Origin: Agroathelia rolfsii
Taxonomy: Eukaryota > Basidiomycota > Agaricomycetes > Amylocorticiales > Amylocorticiaceae
Length of the DNA stretch: 64,000 bases
Reading direction: 5' to 3'
Assembly: GCA_018343915.1 (NCBI GenBank)
Contig: JABRWF010000001.1
Coordinates: forward strand, 5,332,001 to 5,396,000
Position numbers and translations under genes: made by a program. The notes beneath the pieces were generated by a model. It saw nothing but the letters and a program-made list of their open reading frames with translations. It had not been told where the DNA came from and did not search any database. Positions 11,014 through 21,813 of this stretch are shown piece after piece. Each line of letters opens with the position of its first letter. The stretch's first letter is position 1.

Positions 11014-13070
11014 TTAGTTTTGGGTAGCGCTCTCGGCCTGGATAAGTGCAACAGCCTGAGCCGACCGGGGTTTTATGTCAATCTCATATGGCTCAGGATG
11101 GCTGATTTACCTGCATTTAGTAGGGTCACAGTTAAAAGTGCCACGTTGTACTCACCTAATGAATCCTGGGGTCATACGATGCAGAGGCTCAACCTCAACT
11201 CCGTCCTTCACTTTCTTGCGAATGTTAAAAACTGCTATGGACATTGCAAATGCAGTGAACATAGTATCTTCGGCAAGAAGACGGCCTGTACATTGCCTAC
11301 CATAATTATGAATGACCAAGCTTACAGTATATAGAAACTCAATACCTTCTGCCAAAGCCGAAAGTCATTTCACGCGGGTCTTTTTCAGGGTTCTCACCAA
11401 GGAATCGCTCAGGCATGAATTGCTTGGGGTTTTTATACAGACGAGGATCATTCATCATGAAGCTTTCATGCGTTTTAGCCACCGCATTATGTCAATCATG
11501 GTGATAATAGACTTGTGACTTGAAGTGAACTTACTGAACATTTGGTAAAACGATTGTTCCTTTGGGTATAAAGTATCCTGCATGTACGTCGTCTTGAGAC
11601 GATTTATGAGGAAGGCCTTTTCATACGTGTCAGTATCTGTTCTAAATAACAATAATTTTCGACTCTAACCATTCGGCGCAACAGGATTCCAGCGCAATAG
11701 TTCGAGCATTAACGCATTAAGGTAGGGAAGGCGCGTTCTGTCTGAGATTAATGGGAGCCTTTGAGTTCCTACAGTAGCATCTATCTCTTCCTGAGCTTTC
11801 CTGAATGCATCGGGATTGAGTGCCATTGCTAAGAAGAAGCTTCGAAGAGTGGAGACGGTCTGCATATAAAGTAAATAAGTAAATGTTTGTATCTTGCAGC
11901 AAGATCAAAATATAAATATTCACTGTATCCGAGCCACCTGCGTAGATTCCTATTGATGTCAACTTGATAATATGCTCATCCTCTGGTGAGATATCTCCAT
12001 CTGCAAGGATGGTTGAGGTGAATGATGATATAGCAGTGCCTGCTGCCTAGATTTTACACAAGCTTAGAGTCATTAAGTTGCTATTATGACATGCTTATAT
12101 CTTAACTTACAACCTGCTCCTTGACTAACTGAAAAGGAGCGTTCGTAAACTCCCGAAAATTATCTGCCCATTGCTTAGCCAGCTTCATGGAGCGCATACC
12201 TGGAAACCAGATAGGTAATTTTTGCACTAGTAACAACATTTTGAGTATCCTAAAGCAGGGACCTACCGTAATTTTCTTACAGCTAGGGAAAAGGTCCACC
12301 ATCCATGGTAATTTATCGGGGGCACCAGCAAGAGAAAGCTCCTGGATGGATCTTTCGGCTCTAAATATGAAAGGATCATCTTGCTCTTCTGTAGTGTAGC
12401 CATATGCAATCTTGAGGACGATAGATCCCGCAAAACTGGGAATAGTAGTGTTGAGATAACAGGTACCGCATGTTTATATGCTGGGGACATACTGCCTGAT
12501 GAAATTGGCTAGGTCCTCGGGAGAAGAAAGTACATGTTGCAAAAATCTGCGGCTCTCTTCTTCGATAATACCACTTTGTTCATTTAATGCCGCCTGAGTG
12601 CCAAACAACCTGCGCATATATGCACGCTGTTTTCTGAAGGACTCCTCCGGTTGCATAAACGGCATCACATCACCCCAGCCAACTAGTTTTACCATTGTCG
12701 TTAACTCTCTATGGGAGTAAATGGATCCTTTGTATTCCAGCATATCAGCTGCCACTTGGGCAGAGTTTATAATGATCACATGCCGGTTAAGAATGGATAT
12801 ATGCACAATATCTCCTGAAATTGGATGAAGATACGTATGAGTGACAAACATTTCAGGGAAAGTATACACTCAACCATATTTATTAGCCCATTTTGAGAAC
12901 GTTTTGTCTTCCGTAGCAGATGAGGCTCGAAATGCCTGATCAATGAGAGAGATGAATGAAGGGCCCGGTGGTAAAGGAGGTCGTCGCCTAAGTAAAAGAT
13001 GTTGGAGAAAATATGACAAAACCGTAATGCAGGTCAACGCAGACACTGTCTTGAAATCGAGCATAGTCAT
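11014..13070 (-). CDS. Cytochrome P450 monooxygenase (intact)
   Basis: Starts MTMLDFKTVSALTCITVLSY, an N-terminal membrane anchor, followed by the RRRPPLPPGP hinge. Exons then read in frame through GDIVHISILNRHV, WGDVMPFM, RRLFGTQAAL, the I-helix AGGSDTV (oxygen-activation motif), the K-helix ELLRW (ExxR), GYFIPKGTIVLPNV, PERFLGENPEKDPRE and the heme loop FGFGRR-QCTGR. The heme loop is formed across an intron and has the cysteine ligand. The protein ends with KPRSAQAVALIQ. About eight introns of about 50-70 nt all keep phase by eye, giving roughly 510 residues, a normal P450 size. It resembles fungal P450s often annotated as O-methylsterigmatocystin oxidoreductase-like. The substrate cannot be told; the nearby terpene synthase makes terpenoid oxidation a reasonable guess. 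Confidence 0.9.
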
Positions 13071-13317
13071 GATACTGTACGTCTTTGACCTTTCCTGAGT
13101 CGTACTTGGTCCCGCATTGGAGTGAAATTAATGCTCTGCCTTCTAGCGGAGCCTGAAAAAAGCATGAATGGAGTTTACACTGACATCCGCGGCGATCCGC
13201 CGGTGTCAAACTGTGAGAATAAGCGCAGTAAAATCAATATCAAGACGGACCCAAGGCCTGCAGGCAGTCGTAAGACGCTAGTAAGGTAGATGCAATCAAG
13301 AATTGATGCCCCATTTA

Positions 13318-13413
13318 GAGCTCCTAATGGTTTGGATCCCGTCGATTTGACTGAATTGAATTTCATTTTAACCCAATCGGCCAAACAGACGGGATCCGAA
13401 CCATTAGGAGCTC
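13318..13413. repeat. Inverted repeat with 26-bp arms
   Basis: The arm starting GAGCTCCTAATGG (13318-13343) is mirrored at 13388-13413 with one mismatch, leaving a 44-bp loop. It sits just upstream of the intact P450 and next to the larger foldback centred at 13600. Confidence 0.7.
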
Positions 13414-13424
13414 AAAGGTCCCCC

Positions 13425-13745
13425 TTACTATATAAGCAACCTCTCAACCCCTTTTGCTTTATACTCTATCGCAACGTTGAATGAAACAACTTTGCCTCGA
13501 TAGATCTTTGTATATATCTCATCCTTATCAGTTGCTAAAGAGAAAGCTATATTACTTCATGTGGTGATAGAGAAATTTAGGAAAGAGGGGGTAATAGCTA
13601 CTGATATTACCCTCTTTCCTAAATTTCCTCTTAAGCTCCTGATAGGGACAGTATGTATGTGGAGTCCTATCGAAGCAAAATTACCTCGTTCAATGTTGTG
13701 ATAGAGTACAAATGGAAAGTGGCTGAGGGATTACTTATGTACCGA
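13425..13745. mobile_element. Foldback/MITE-like inverted repeat with tight central hairpin
   Basis: The centre is a hairpin whose arms, starting gagaaatttaggaaagaggg at about 13570, are mirrored from about 13603 to 13630 around a loop of only a few bases. Outer parts also mirror each other at lower identity: TACTCTATC-CAACGTTGAATG on the left matches CATTCAACATTGTGATAGAGTA-type sequence on the right near 13690-13720. The layout fits an ageing foldback MITE. A transcription terminator is less likely because the pairing continues well beyond the core. Confidence 0.6.
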
Positions 13746-14699
13746 ATCCTCAACCTCGCAAACTCGGAATCGGATTCGGCATTGGGAGGACAGGCTGGAA
13801 GCATCGGGCTTCAGGCTCCGCTCCGTGGAGTTTGCCCGCACAGCTACTAGCTGCTACACAGTTTGCGGCTTGTTCTCTGACAGCTAAGAGCATAGCGCAT
13901 ACAGTCAGCGTTGAGTTGTGTTCGACCCATCTACCTCCCTTAGTGGATATACTAGCGTAGCCAGTTGGGGTTTTTTTTTTCTTTCTTTTTTTTTTTGGGG
14001 GGGGGGGGGCATCGAGATACCTTCTCGCCTGCCGGGATAACCGAGCCGATCCTGCCGGCTACACCGGCAGCACCTACGATCTACCTACGATCAACTTGCA
14101 ACCTAGTTGACAGGATGGGCGCCGCTGCGCGTCACTTGACAGCTCCTTGCCGGCCTTGCCTCTTATGTGATACGCCCAATCTCCACTGGCAATCCTAACT
14201 GCCGCACGCACCAAAGATAAGGGTCGAAGTCCACGGCAATTTTATGCTGGCTGTTTGTCTCTCAAGGAGATCAGTTTACAGCCCGACAACGCGAGCAGAT
14301 ACATCATGTTGTAATCAGAGTGTGATGAAATGCGAGCCTCAGACCAGTTCAGACACAGACTCAGTGGAGAATAGAATTCCGCTTGTCTCGTACAGTGTCG
14401 TCGTACGGAGTCAAACGGATGAGTAGTAGCTACAAAATTTCGATGCTACTCTAGTCTGTAGTCGCATGACTGTTACATGTCACGATGTCACGGATTGTAC
14501 CGCAACACATCATACCAACCACCGACATGTACTGAGTTATTTAGGCTTGAAGAGAGCTTCTTATTCTGCTATCAATAATTACACCTTAATAGTATGATGG
14601 CCTAGAAGTACTCTTTTATATATTAACTACTCAACTTCTGGAATCTATTTCTAACAACGATCTCTGATACTAAACACTAAAGTAGTGGGCACTGTGCTC
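13746..14699. other. Intergenic with homopolymer tracts and a degenerate LTR-family copy
   Basis: T-rich and G-run homopolymers lie at about 13968-14009. At about 14380-14430, CCGCTTGTCT...GTCAAACGGAT matches part of the minus strand of the 175-bp solo LTR family, but without recognisable ends or target duplication. No gene was recognised. Confidence 0.45.
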
Positions 14700-15560
14700 A
14701 GGCGTTAGGCCAGGTCAATGGCCTGAAATCTTGGGATAAGCGCAATTGCTTGAGTAGAGCGGGGTTTGCAGTTAATTACCTTTTTTCAAATGTCGAAAAC
14801 TGCTATAGATATTGCGCATATAATGAACAGTCTCATCGGCTAGGAGGCAACCGGGGCAAATTCTATCATCAATATGACTATTGTGAGCAGCAAATTTTTC
14901 AGGTAGGCAGAAATGTAATGCCTTCTAACAAAATCAAGCGCCATTGCACGTGGATCTTTTTCAGGACTTTCACCAAGGAACCGCTGGCGTATGAACCGCT
15001 CGAGGTCCTTATTCAGACGAGAATCATTCATCATAAATTTATAGTCATCACATACTTTCTATATTTATTAGATCCAAACCAACTTACTGAATATTTGGAA
15101 AAATTCTTGACTCCTTGAGAATAAAGTACCCTGCATGCACGTCGTCCTGAGATGTTTTATGGTAAAAGCCTTGTCACAGGGAGTAATTAAGGTTGTCTGT
15201 TCTAATTAAGAACTTTAATTGGGACTAACCATTTGGTAAGACAACATTCCAACGAAACGGTTCAAGTATCATAGGGAAGATGGATCCTATCCGAGATCAA
15301 TGGGAGCCGTTGAGATCCCACAACCGCATCAATCTTGCCCTGAGCTTTCCCAAATATATCCGGATGGAGTGCTATTGTCAAGAAGAAACCTCGGATAATA
15401 GAGACAATCTGTATATGTATGTTTTTATCTTTTAGAAAAGCCAAATGAAGATGAAAATAGACACTGTATCTGAGCCAGCGGCATAGATATAGATTGCCAT
15501 TAATATTAACTTGACGGAATGCTCTGCCTCTGACGAGATATTTGATACGAGATACTTGCA
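14700..15560 (-). pseudogene. Cytochrome P450 relic (3' half)
   Basis: Pieces line up with the downstream half of the intact P450 at 11014-13070: AAGSDTV I-helix near 15470, FLTIALHPDIFGKAQGKIDA, GSQRLPLISDR, MMNDSRLNKDLERF, FLGESPEKDPRA, and a heme region with CPGCLLADET followed by a frame shift. After FDI the sequence jumps to KPRSTQAIALI, so the exon part between is deleted. No sequence for the N-terminal half exists upstream. It is a truncated, frame-broken duplicate in the same orientation as the functional gene. Confidence 0.85.
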
Positions 15561-17011
15561 TAAACTCACAACTAAAGGACGTCGGCTTGGACTCAGATGC
15601 ATTGAATTGAATCAACTAGAGTACATCTGATGACCCTTGTCTGATGGTAGCTTGAAGGTCTAGTTGGTCTTCTTGCTTATCGTGATATATCAATTGTCAT
15701 ATATGTACAACTTGATCACATCTGTCATGGACAAGGACGGTTCGGATGATGTTGATTCTTCTGATTTGTACGTTATGAAAATTATCGACAGCAAATTTGA
15801 GCCTAACAATTCCGATGCCAGCCAGCTACCAGATTGGTTCCTTTCAATCGACCTGAGCATTCTATACTTGACTGTTTCTTTCCAAGGCACCCAGGCATAA
15901 AAGATGTCTTTGGTCAACTAGGTCTCGGGACGACCATATTCATACCTCGCACCGCAGGCTATAGACGACTATCTTGGAGGATGGGGTTTCGTTAACACCA
16001 GCCGGCAATATATATATGCGAGTGGGTAGAGGTTTGGAGCCTGTAAAAAGTAGTTGAACCGCTATCCTTATCGTATCTCTTCTACAGATTTAGGCGAGTG
16101 TAACTAGAAGTGAGCCAAGGGGAGTCCGATCCCATCCTCTGATCGATAAAGAACGCGGGCATTAAATTAGAGAACAGTGACAGGAATAAATCGAAATCGC
16201 ATAAGATGGCATGAAATATGGCGAGGTTTCGGTACTTCATTTCTAACATACATCCACCACTGCTGGTTCGGTTAGTTGGAGACCTGTCCTACGACACTTA
16301 CGCTTATGTCGTGTTCAGCTCGGGGTCCGGATGAAATTGAGGGAGTCTTCTCAGCTATCCATCAGTTTAATACGGTGTCTTCAGAGCAACAATGTCTATG
16401 AGAATTTTCTCCAGAGAAAGAGTTTGATTTTCAAAGTGAATGGCACTGGTAGTGCCAGTATACAGCATAGTCTGAGATTGCCCCAACTGTGGCAAAGAGT
16501 GACACTAAAATCGTCACGCGCCACCATGCTTTGATTTTCCCCCTCATCGGTCTCTCAGGCTTAAGTTCCTGCATTCACCACTTGCGACGGCGAATCTTAA
16601 ATACCACATTGCTTCTTATCTGAATACAAATGGAGAATTCCGGATATGCACTTCCACAGTACATTATGTCTCAATCACCCAGCGTGATACATACCATCAA
16701 ACCATTCTCAGAACATAAACCGCCAAGTAATTTCGTCAGAGCTGCCAAATGGTCCTCAATTATGTAGTATCATGGTGCTATGAATTTTTATTCAAAAAAT
16801 CGAAACCAGGTGCTGGGATGGATCCTCACTACTGTCTCACTGTGAAAATAATGAGATGCATGTTCTTGATCGCGAGTAGTAAGCTGGTCGCTCATCAGGC
16901 TGCAGGATCAGTGAAGTTCAAATAAGTTTTGTGTAGTTTCGATTCTCAAATTCAAGCTAAGGAGGTAGCATAACCTATTGCGAAATGTGGACGATACTCT
17001 AACTAATGTAG
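15561..17011. other. Intergenic; possible unread 5' part of the WD40 gene
   Basis: No convincing exon was recognised. A short frame at 15664-15900 (with DSSDLYVMKIIDSKFEP) shares a motif with a frame near 5980-6030 (SSDDLDVFELIDTKFEL), hinting at a shared degenerate repeat. The N-terminal exons of the WD40 gene at 17012 may lie near 16300-16950 but could not be assigned. Confidence 0.4.
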
Positions 17012-18440
17012 ACCAGCACTCATCGCCGAATACTTCCTCAACCGTCTCCTATTCTCGACTTTGCTTGGTATCCAAGTGCATCTAGGAGCGTTCCTGCTAC
17101 TTTCTGCTTTCTCGCATCCGTGCGAGAGTGTCCTGTAAAACTTCTTGATGCCTCGGATGGTCGAGTAGGTGTGCTTGCCAGTAACAGTTATGGTCATTTG
17201 TCTAATGTTAGTCTTTAGTTGAGAGCTTCCTACAAAATTGTAGACCATAGAGAGCGGCAGATCGCGCCTCACAGCCTTGCTTTCAACCTTACAGCAGACA
17301 AGTCCGCAAATCAGTTCTAACTTACAGCTGCAGTATTCAAACTATATTCTTCAGAATCTATTGTGGTTTCGAAGACGCTATTGAGATATTCGACGTCAAC
17401 CGGCCGGGAGAAGGTACGCGCCTCGCTACAACTCCATCCAAGAAGAGCAAGGATGGACTCAAAGGTGCCTGGCCTACACTGTTACCCATAAACTACAAGA
17501 TTCGTATGAAACCTGACCCATGTTGCATGTAGGACTTATATCTGCTCTGTCATTCTCGCCCTCCTACGATTACTATGCCACTGGAAGTCTTTCGATTCCT
17601 TCATCCAAGTCCGCAAACATAGCCCTATGGAGCGAGTCGGAGGATAGGCCTACGGCCTTCATAGGCACAGACGAATCTGGTCCCAGAGCTGGGATAACTC
17701 AGGTAAGCAAACCCCTCTCTGAGTCCCCCATTATCATTCCTTCTCACGTGTTGAAATCCGTAGCTCTGCTTCAATCCGCTCCGACCTCATATACTTTATG
17801 CTGCATTTAGAAGAACAGAGGCGATCTACTCATGGGACCTACGTAGCGATCCATTCAAACCCGTCAAAATATTCTCGCCTCCCCCAAGCGATCAACTTCA
17901 CGGAATCACAAACCAAAAAATGAGGTTTGATGTAGACAGTAGTGGGCGTTGGTTAAGCACTGGTCGCCAGGTTTGACATCTCTCGCTCTCATGTTCACAA
18001 ACAACAGAATTATTGAAGCTTTTACAAAGAATGGCGATATTTTGATATATGACCTCGGCGAAGAACCTATATCCACTGGAGACACTGAGGCCGAAGAGGT
18101 GCCTTATGAGCCAGATACACAGACAGTTCATCCTACACTTCGATTCCATGCTCACAAAGGTTGCTTATTTCTCATCATATCTCTGAGGAGAATACTCATA
18201 ACTTTCCTCATAAAAGACACAGTAGGATCCGTCGCATTCCATCCCACACAACCTCATTTGCTATCCACTTCCGGATCACGCCATTTCGAAAGGCCATCTG
18301 ATGACCACAGCAGCTCTTCTAGCGATTCTGATTCCAATTCCGACGACAGCAAACAATCAAGCCGTATGTCCACCAGCAAGAAAACAAACATACAACCGTG
18401 CACGCTAGATTCGTCCATCAAACTTTGGCGCTTCGGCTAA
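17012..18440 (+). CDS. TCAB1/WRAP53-like WD40 protein (telomerase Cajal body protein), N-terminus not resolved
   Basis: Exons read, approximately: 17012-17164, 17219 to about 17318, 17355-17464, 17533-17702, 17764-17970, 18030-18159 and 18218-18440. Conserved blocks in order are SPILDFAWYPSA, VRECPVKLLDASDGR-LRASY, PHSLAFN, CGFEDAIEIFDVNRPG, LISALSFSP, GPRAGITQ-LCFNPLRPHILYAA, SWDLRSDPF, NGDILIYDL, DTVGSVAFHPTQPHLLSTSG and a final SIKLWRFG. The order and the unusual DVNRPGEG turn match WRAP53/TCAB1, a WD40 scaffold that binds CAB-box RNAs. A Ser/Asp-rich insertion (about 18300-18360) lies before the last blade. The first WD blades expected upstream were not recognised, so the model is partial at 5' or the gene is truncated. 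Confidence 0.72.
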
Positions 18441-18599
18441 TGATTTCCTTCATCTTTAGTATCTAGTCAAGTATAGTAGTGCTTTACAGATGTAGTATTG
18501 CGCCATGATATAGTTGAACTACCATGGCTGTTATGTGTGTATACTTATCTGGATCAAACACTACCTCCAGTCTAAGACTGTAGTTTCTTAATTTTGTTG

Positions 18600-19060
18600 C
18601 GCATTTCGTACTTCAAGTTCTCACGGACCTCGGCCTTGAAAATCGGTTTGGAATACCTGAATGAGCACGCCTACCGGAGGCGAGCAGGGCTTGATGTCAA
18701 TCTTGTACTAGGCTACGGCTCGCGATGACTGAGTAATCCATATCAGAGCTGTGCACTTAGGAATACACGCGACAGATGTACCTCACTCGCCTAACAAATC
18801 CTGACACCATGTGATGTACAGGCTTGACCACTATGCCGTTGTTGGCTTTCTTCTTCTTCTTGACATTGACTATAAGCATTGTGCATACGATGAACACAGT
18901 CTCATCGGCAAGAAGATGGTCAGGGCATATTCTATTGTAATCATTAGCAACCGGGTCAATCATAGACATGTTGAAATTCGATAAAATTGATGCCTTCTAC
19001 CAAAGACAAATGCCATTTCACGCGGATCTTTTTTAGAGTTTTCGTACAGACGATGATCGT
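18600..19060 (-). pseudogene. Cytochrome P450 relic (3'-terminal exons)
   Basis: On the minus strand a frame reads CPDHLLADETVFIVCTM...KPVHHMVSGFVR, matching the exon after the heme loop of the neighbouring P450s, with CPD in place of the normal CPG. Upstream remnants near 19000-19060 recall the MNDPRLYK and EKDPREM exon but carry stops. Downstream, a KPRSAQA-like tail is broken. Only the last three exons are left. Confidence 0.75.
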
Positions 19061-20181
19061 TTATCGTGAATATTTTCTGTGTGGTGAAGCAGAACACTTA
19101 AGTTATGGTTAATACATCATTTACAGTAACCTCATCAGCATCGAGTATAGCTTGTAGATATCAAGTACCTCAACGACTGAGGTTTGAGCAGGCTGAAGCA
19201 GACATTGGATTGCGCACGCAATAGAATGCAAAACCTAGTGAGCACTATGGTCGTAGGTACAGAGGGCGCAAAGCAAGAAAATGAGCAAACAAGACCAGAA
19301 AGTGAAGAATTGAGAGGTCTAGACAAATACGTTGGCCGAGCGACAATGAGAAACAAAGTGCAGATGACTCAGACAAAAACTAAAGCAACACGTCTACGTC
19401 AAACTTGAAGAATGTAAAATGAGGGGAAATCATAGGAAAGAAATTCTAAGTATACAAAAGTGAAAGAGTAATAAAAAAAAAGAAGTTTCATGTAACATTA
19501 CCAGCGTATTATTTCAGGGTACACTGCCCACGCGTCAAAATCAACCTGATCAATCAATGATGGCCATAATCCACCTTGTTCTCTTTGACCTCTATTGCTT
19601 ACTCTAGTATGTGCTACATTTATCCTTTTTTATTTTATTTTATTCTCGTATGATATATAGGGTCATTACCGCGGCTTTGTACAAAGACACTGAGTAACAA
19701 TGTTACCAGCCTGAGTGCCAGTAGCAGCAGGAGATGTCTGGTACTAGGGGTAGCGGTTGCGTCCCCTGATGAGAGCTTCCGCAGGCTCAATACCGCTGCC
19801 ATCCTGCATATCTAGTGCCACAAGTCAGTCTGTGTTAACAGGACCCTATCTTAGGATATGGTCGTCTGCAGCCTGCTCTACGAGGCATGGCTGGCGCGGC
19901 ACTTGCACTGGGAGACCAAATAGCCAGCGTGTCTTAGCAGAAAGCGGTTCACGCTATTTTCTCTTATTTTAAGCTTTTATAGAATGGAAATGTCCGCAAA
20001 AATTTGGAATCTCGCTTTAGTACCTAGCTGCGTAAAATAGTGTACTATAGGTGTAGTATGATACTATGATGGACTTAAATCGTTGTTGTACATTTGTTTA
20101 TTAATCTTAACATGACGCTACGACCACTCCAGCACATAACATGTTGTATTTGTTGCGGATTACGCATTTTACTCTTCTACT
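19061..20181. other. Intergenic, no supported gene
   Basis: A 74-codon frame at 19184-19408 is Lys/Gln/Thr-rich and matches nothing I recognise. No splice or promoter context supports it. The remainder is AT-rich. Confidence 0.4.
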
Positions 20182-20390
20182 AAGGTAGATGCCATCAAAA
20201 AGTGGCACCCCCCCCCCCCCCTCTCTTATGGTTAGCTGAAGAAAATATCCCATGACCAAATCAAGCGTATATGTATTTTCTATAGTTGATCATAGGGAAT
20301 CAAGAAATAGTTGAAATTGTGCAAGTAGTAGAGTTTTTTGTTCTTTGCTAACCCTAATAGGGGGTGCCACTTTTTGATAACGTCTACCTT
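20182..20390. mobile_element. 209-bp MITE with about 30-bp terminal inverted repeats
   Basis: The left end AAGGTAGATGCCATCAAAAA (continuing GTGGCACCCC) is mirrored by GGGGTGCCACTTTTTGATAA (continuing CGTCTACCTT) at the right end. A 3-bp ACT flanks both sides and is a possible target duplication. A C-run of about 16 follows the left repeat. It lies just downstream of the stop of the P450 pseudogene. Confidence 0.7.
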
Positions 20391-20506
20391 ACTACTAATA
20401 GGCTTTACTAATAGGCTTGGAGTCCCTGGATAAGCGAAACGGCCTGAGCCAAACGGGGTTTAACGTCAATCTCATATGACTCAGGATGGCTGATCAATGC
20501 AAGTAA

Positions 20507-21336
20507 TGTCATGAGAAGGGAATTTTTGCCGATTTTTCGGCTATTTTCTTGTATTATTTGGACAATTATTTAATTAGTTATTGCATTTTCTTTCTTTTTC
20601 CTTATAATAATTACCCTTTAGGGCGTGGACTGTGGGCAGTGCAGTGGTCATGTGATTGGCCCTCACGTGTTCCAAGCCGCACGTCACAGGAGTAATCTCG
20701 GGGCTGCGCGATCTTCTATTTTCACCATCACACACAGCCCAGGAATACAGCCTTCCTTCCCTGAGCAATTCCTAACGATTACCGGTATCGGTCCGGAAAC
20801 GGATCTCCACATGGATGCCCGGTGGAGTTAGGGTAAAAGCTCTTCCCCTGCATTGCCACAATTATGCTTCTATTTCCCTCTGCGTACAGACCATCAAAGC
20901 TGCGCATGGACCCTTCAGTAGTAGTATAAATAACGCATGTAACTTGTCCTGAAGAGCTCAGCTTCGACCTCTTTGCCTTCAGGCAAGTAAAGAGTTTGTA
21001 TTCCTTTAAAATAGATTGCTAATCAAACTTCACCTTCAGGGTATCACTCTTAGGCCTAGGCCCATGTCCTAGCCACTCCCTCTCTCTCTCTCTCTACATA
21101 CTACTTGGAGGCGGTGCAAATCCCCTCACGCATGTGAACTTCAATAAGAGCATCGATTAAGTGTGAGCTAAGAAAGTACCCGGCCCCTCTTCAATAGATA
21201 TAAGAGTAGGGTATCTGTGGGAAAACTCATACTTAGGTACTTTAGTACTTAATCGTTAAGCGTGTATTGTTTGGTTGTGCACATCAGTAGGCTCTCCACG
21301 CCCAACGTTGCATAGTCAAGGAGTATACCCTTGACA
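20507..21336 (+). repeat. 5' LTR of the chromovirus
   Basis: 830 bp, the same length as the 3' LTR. It includes a CACGTG box (about 20663) and a TATAAATAA promoter string near 20926-20934. It differs from the 3' LTR at roughly two dozen sites, all seen as transitions. Confidence 0.93.
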
Positions 21337-21813
21337 TTAGGTCGAAGCTACCAGGACTCCCTCGGACTTCCACGGTCTGAGAAGAAGCGACTAGCGATCG
21401 CTTACGAAGAGCACCCTTCTTTTCTTTCATTTACATATAAACTTCTGAGTACGTAAGGAGTAAACTACTTCAGGAAGCCATTGCGTAGCGCCCTCCAAAG
21501 CCTATTTGCAACCCTGTTAAGACGGAGATAGCATGTACATTCCATGCGATTCTTTGGCTGTATCCGAAGCACAAAACAGGCCTAACAAGCTTGGTATTCT
21601 AGGAGCCCTCATTGGGGGTTAAAGTTTATTACTCCTAAGCGTAAGTGGCACTTTTTCCACCCCCCCCTGCCATTACAAAATTTTGTGTGATTTTTGTGTG
21701 ACTACGATACGGGCAAGCTCTAGCCCCGGAAGAAGAAGAAAATTCCGCTAACCGCATAAGGAAACCGGTACAACAACTGGTGACAAAGAAGATCGTACAT
21801 TCTTGCTCTGTGA

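Noticed and set aside
14750..15118. 122-codon frame on the plus strand
   Set aside because: It is the opposite strand of the P450 relic, where minus-strand translation gives recognisable P450 exons.
19184..19408. 74-codon Lys/Gln/Thr-rich frame
   Set aside because: No known family, start context or splicing support. Left as intergenic.
20574..20831. Frames also present at 27885-28079
   Set aside because: They lie in the duplicated LTR sequence of the chromovirus.
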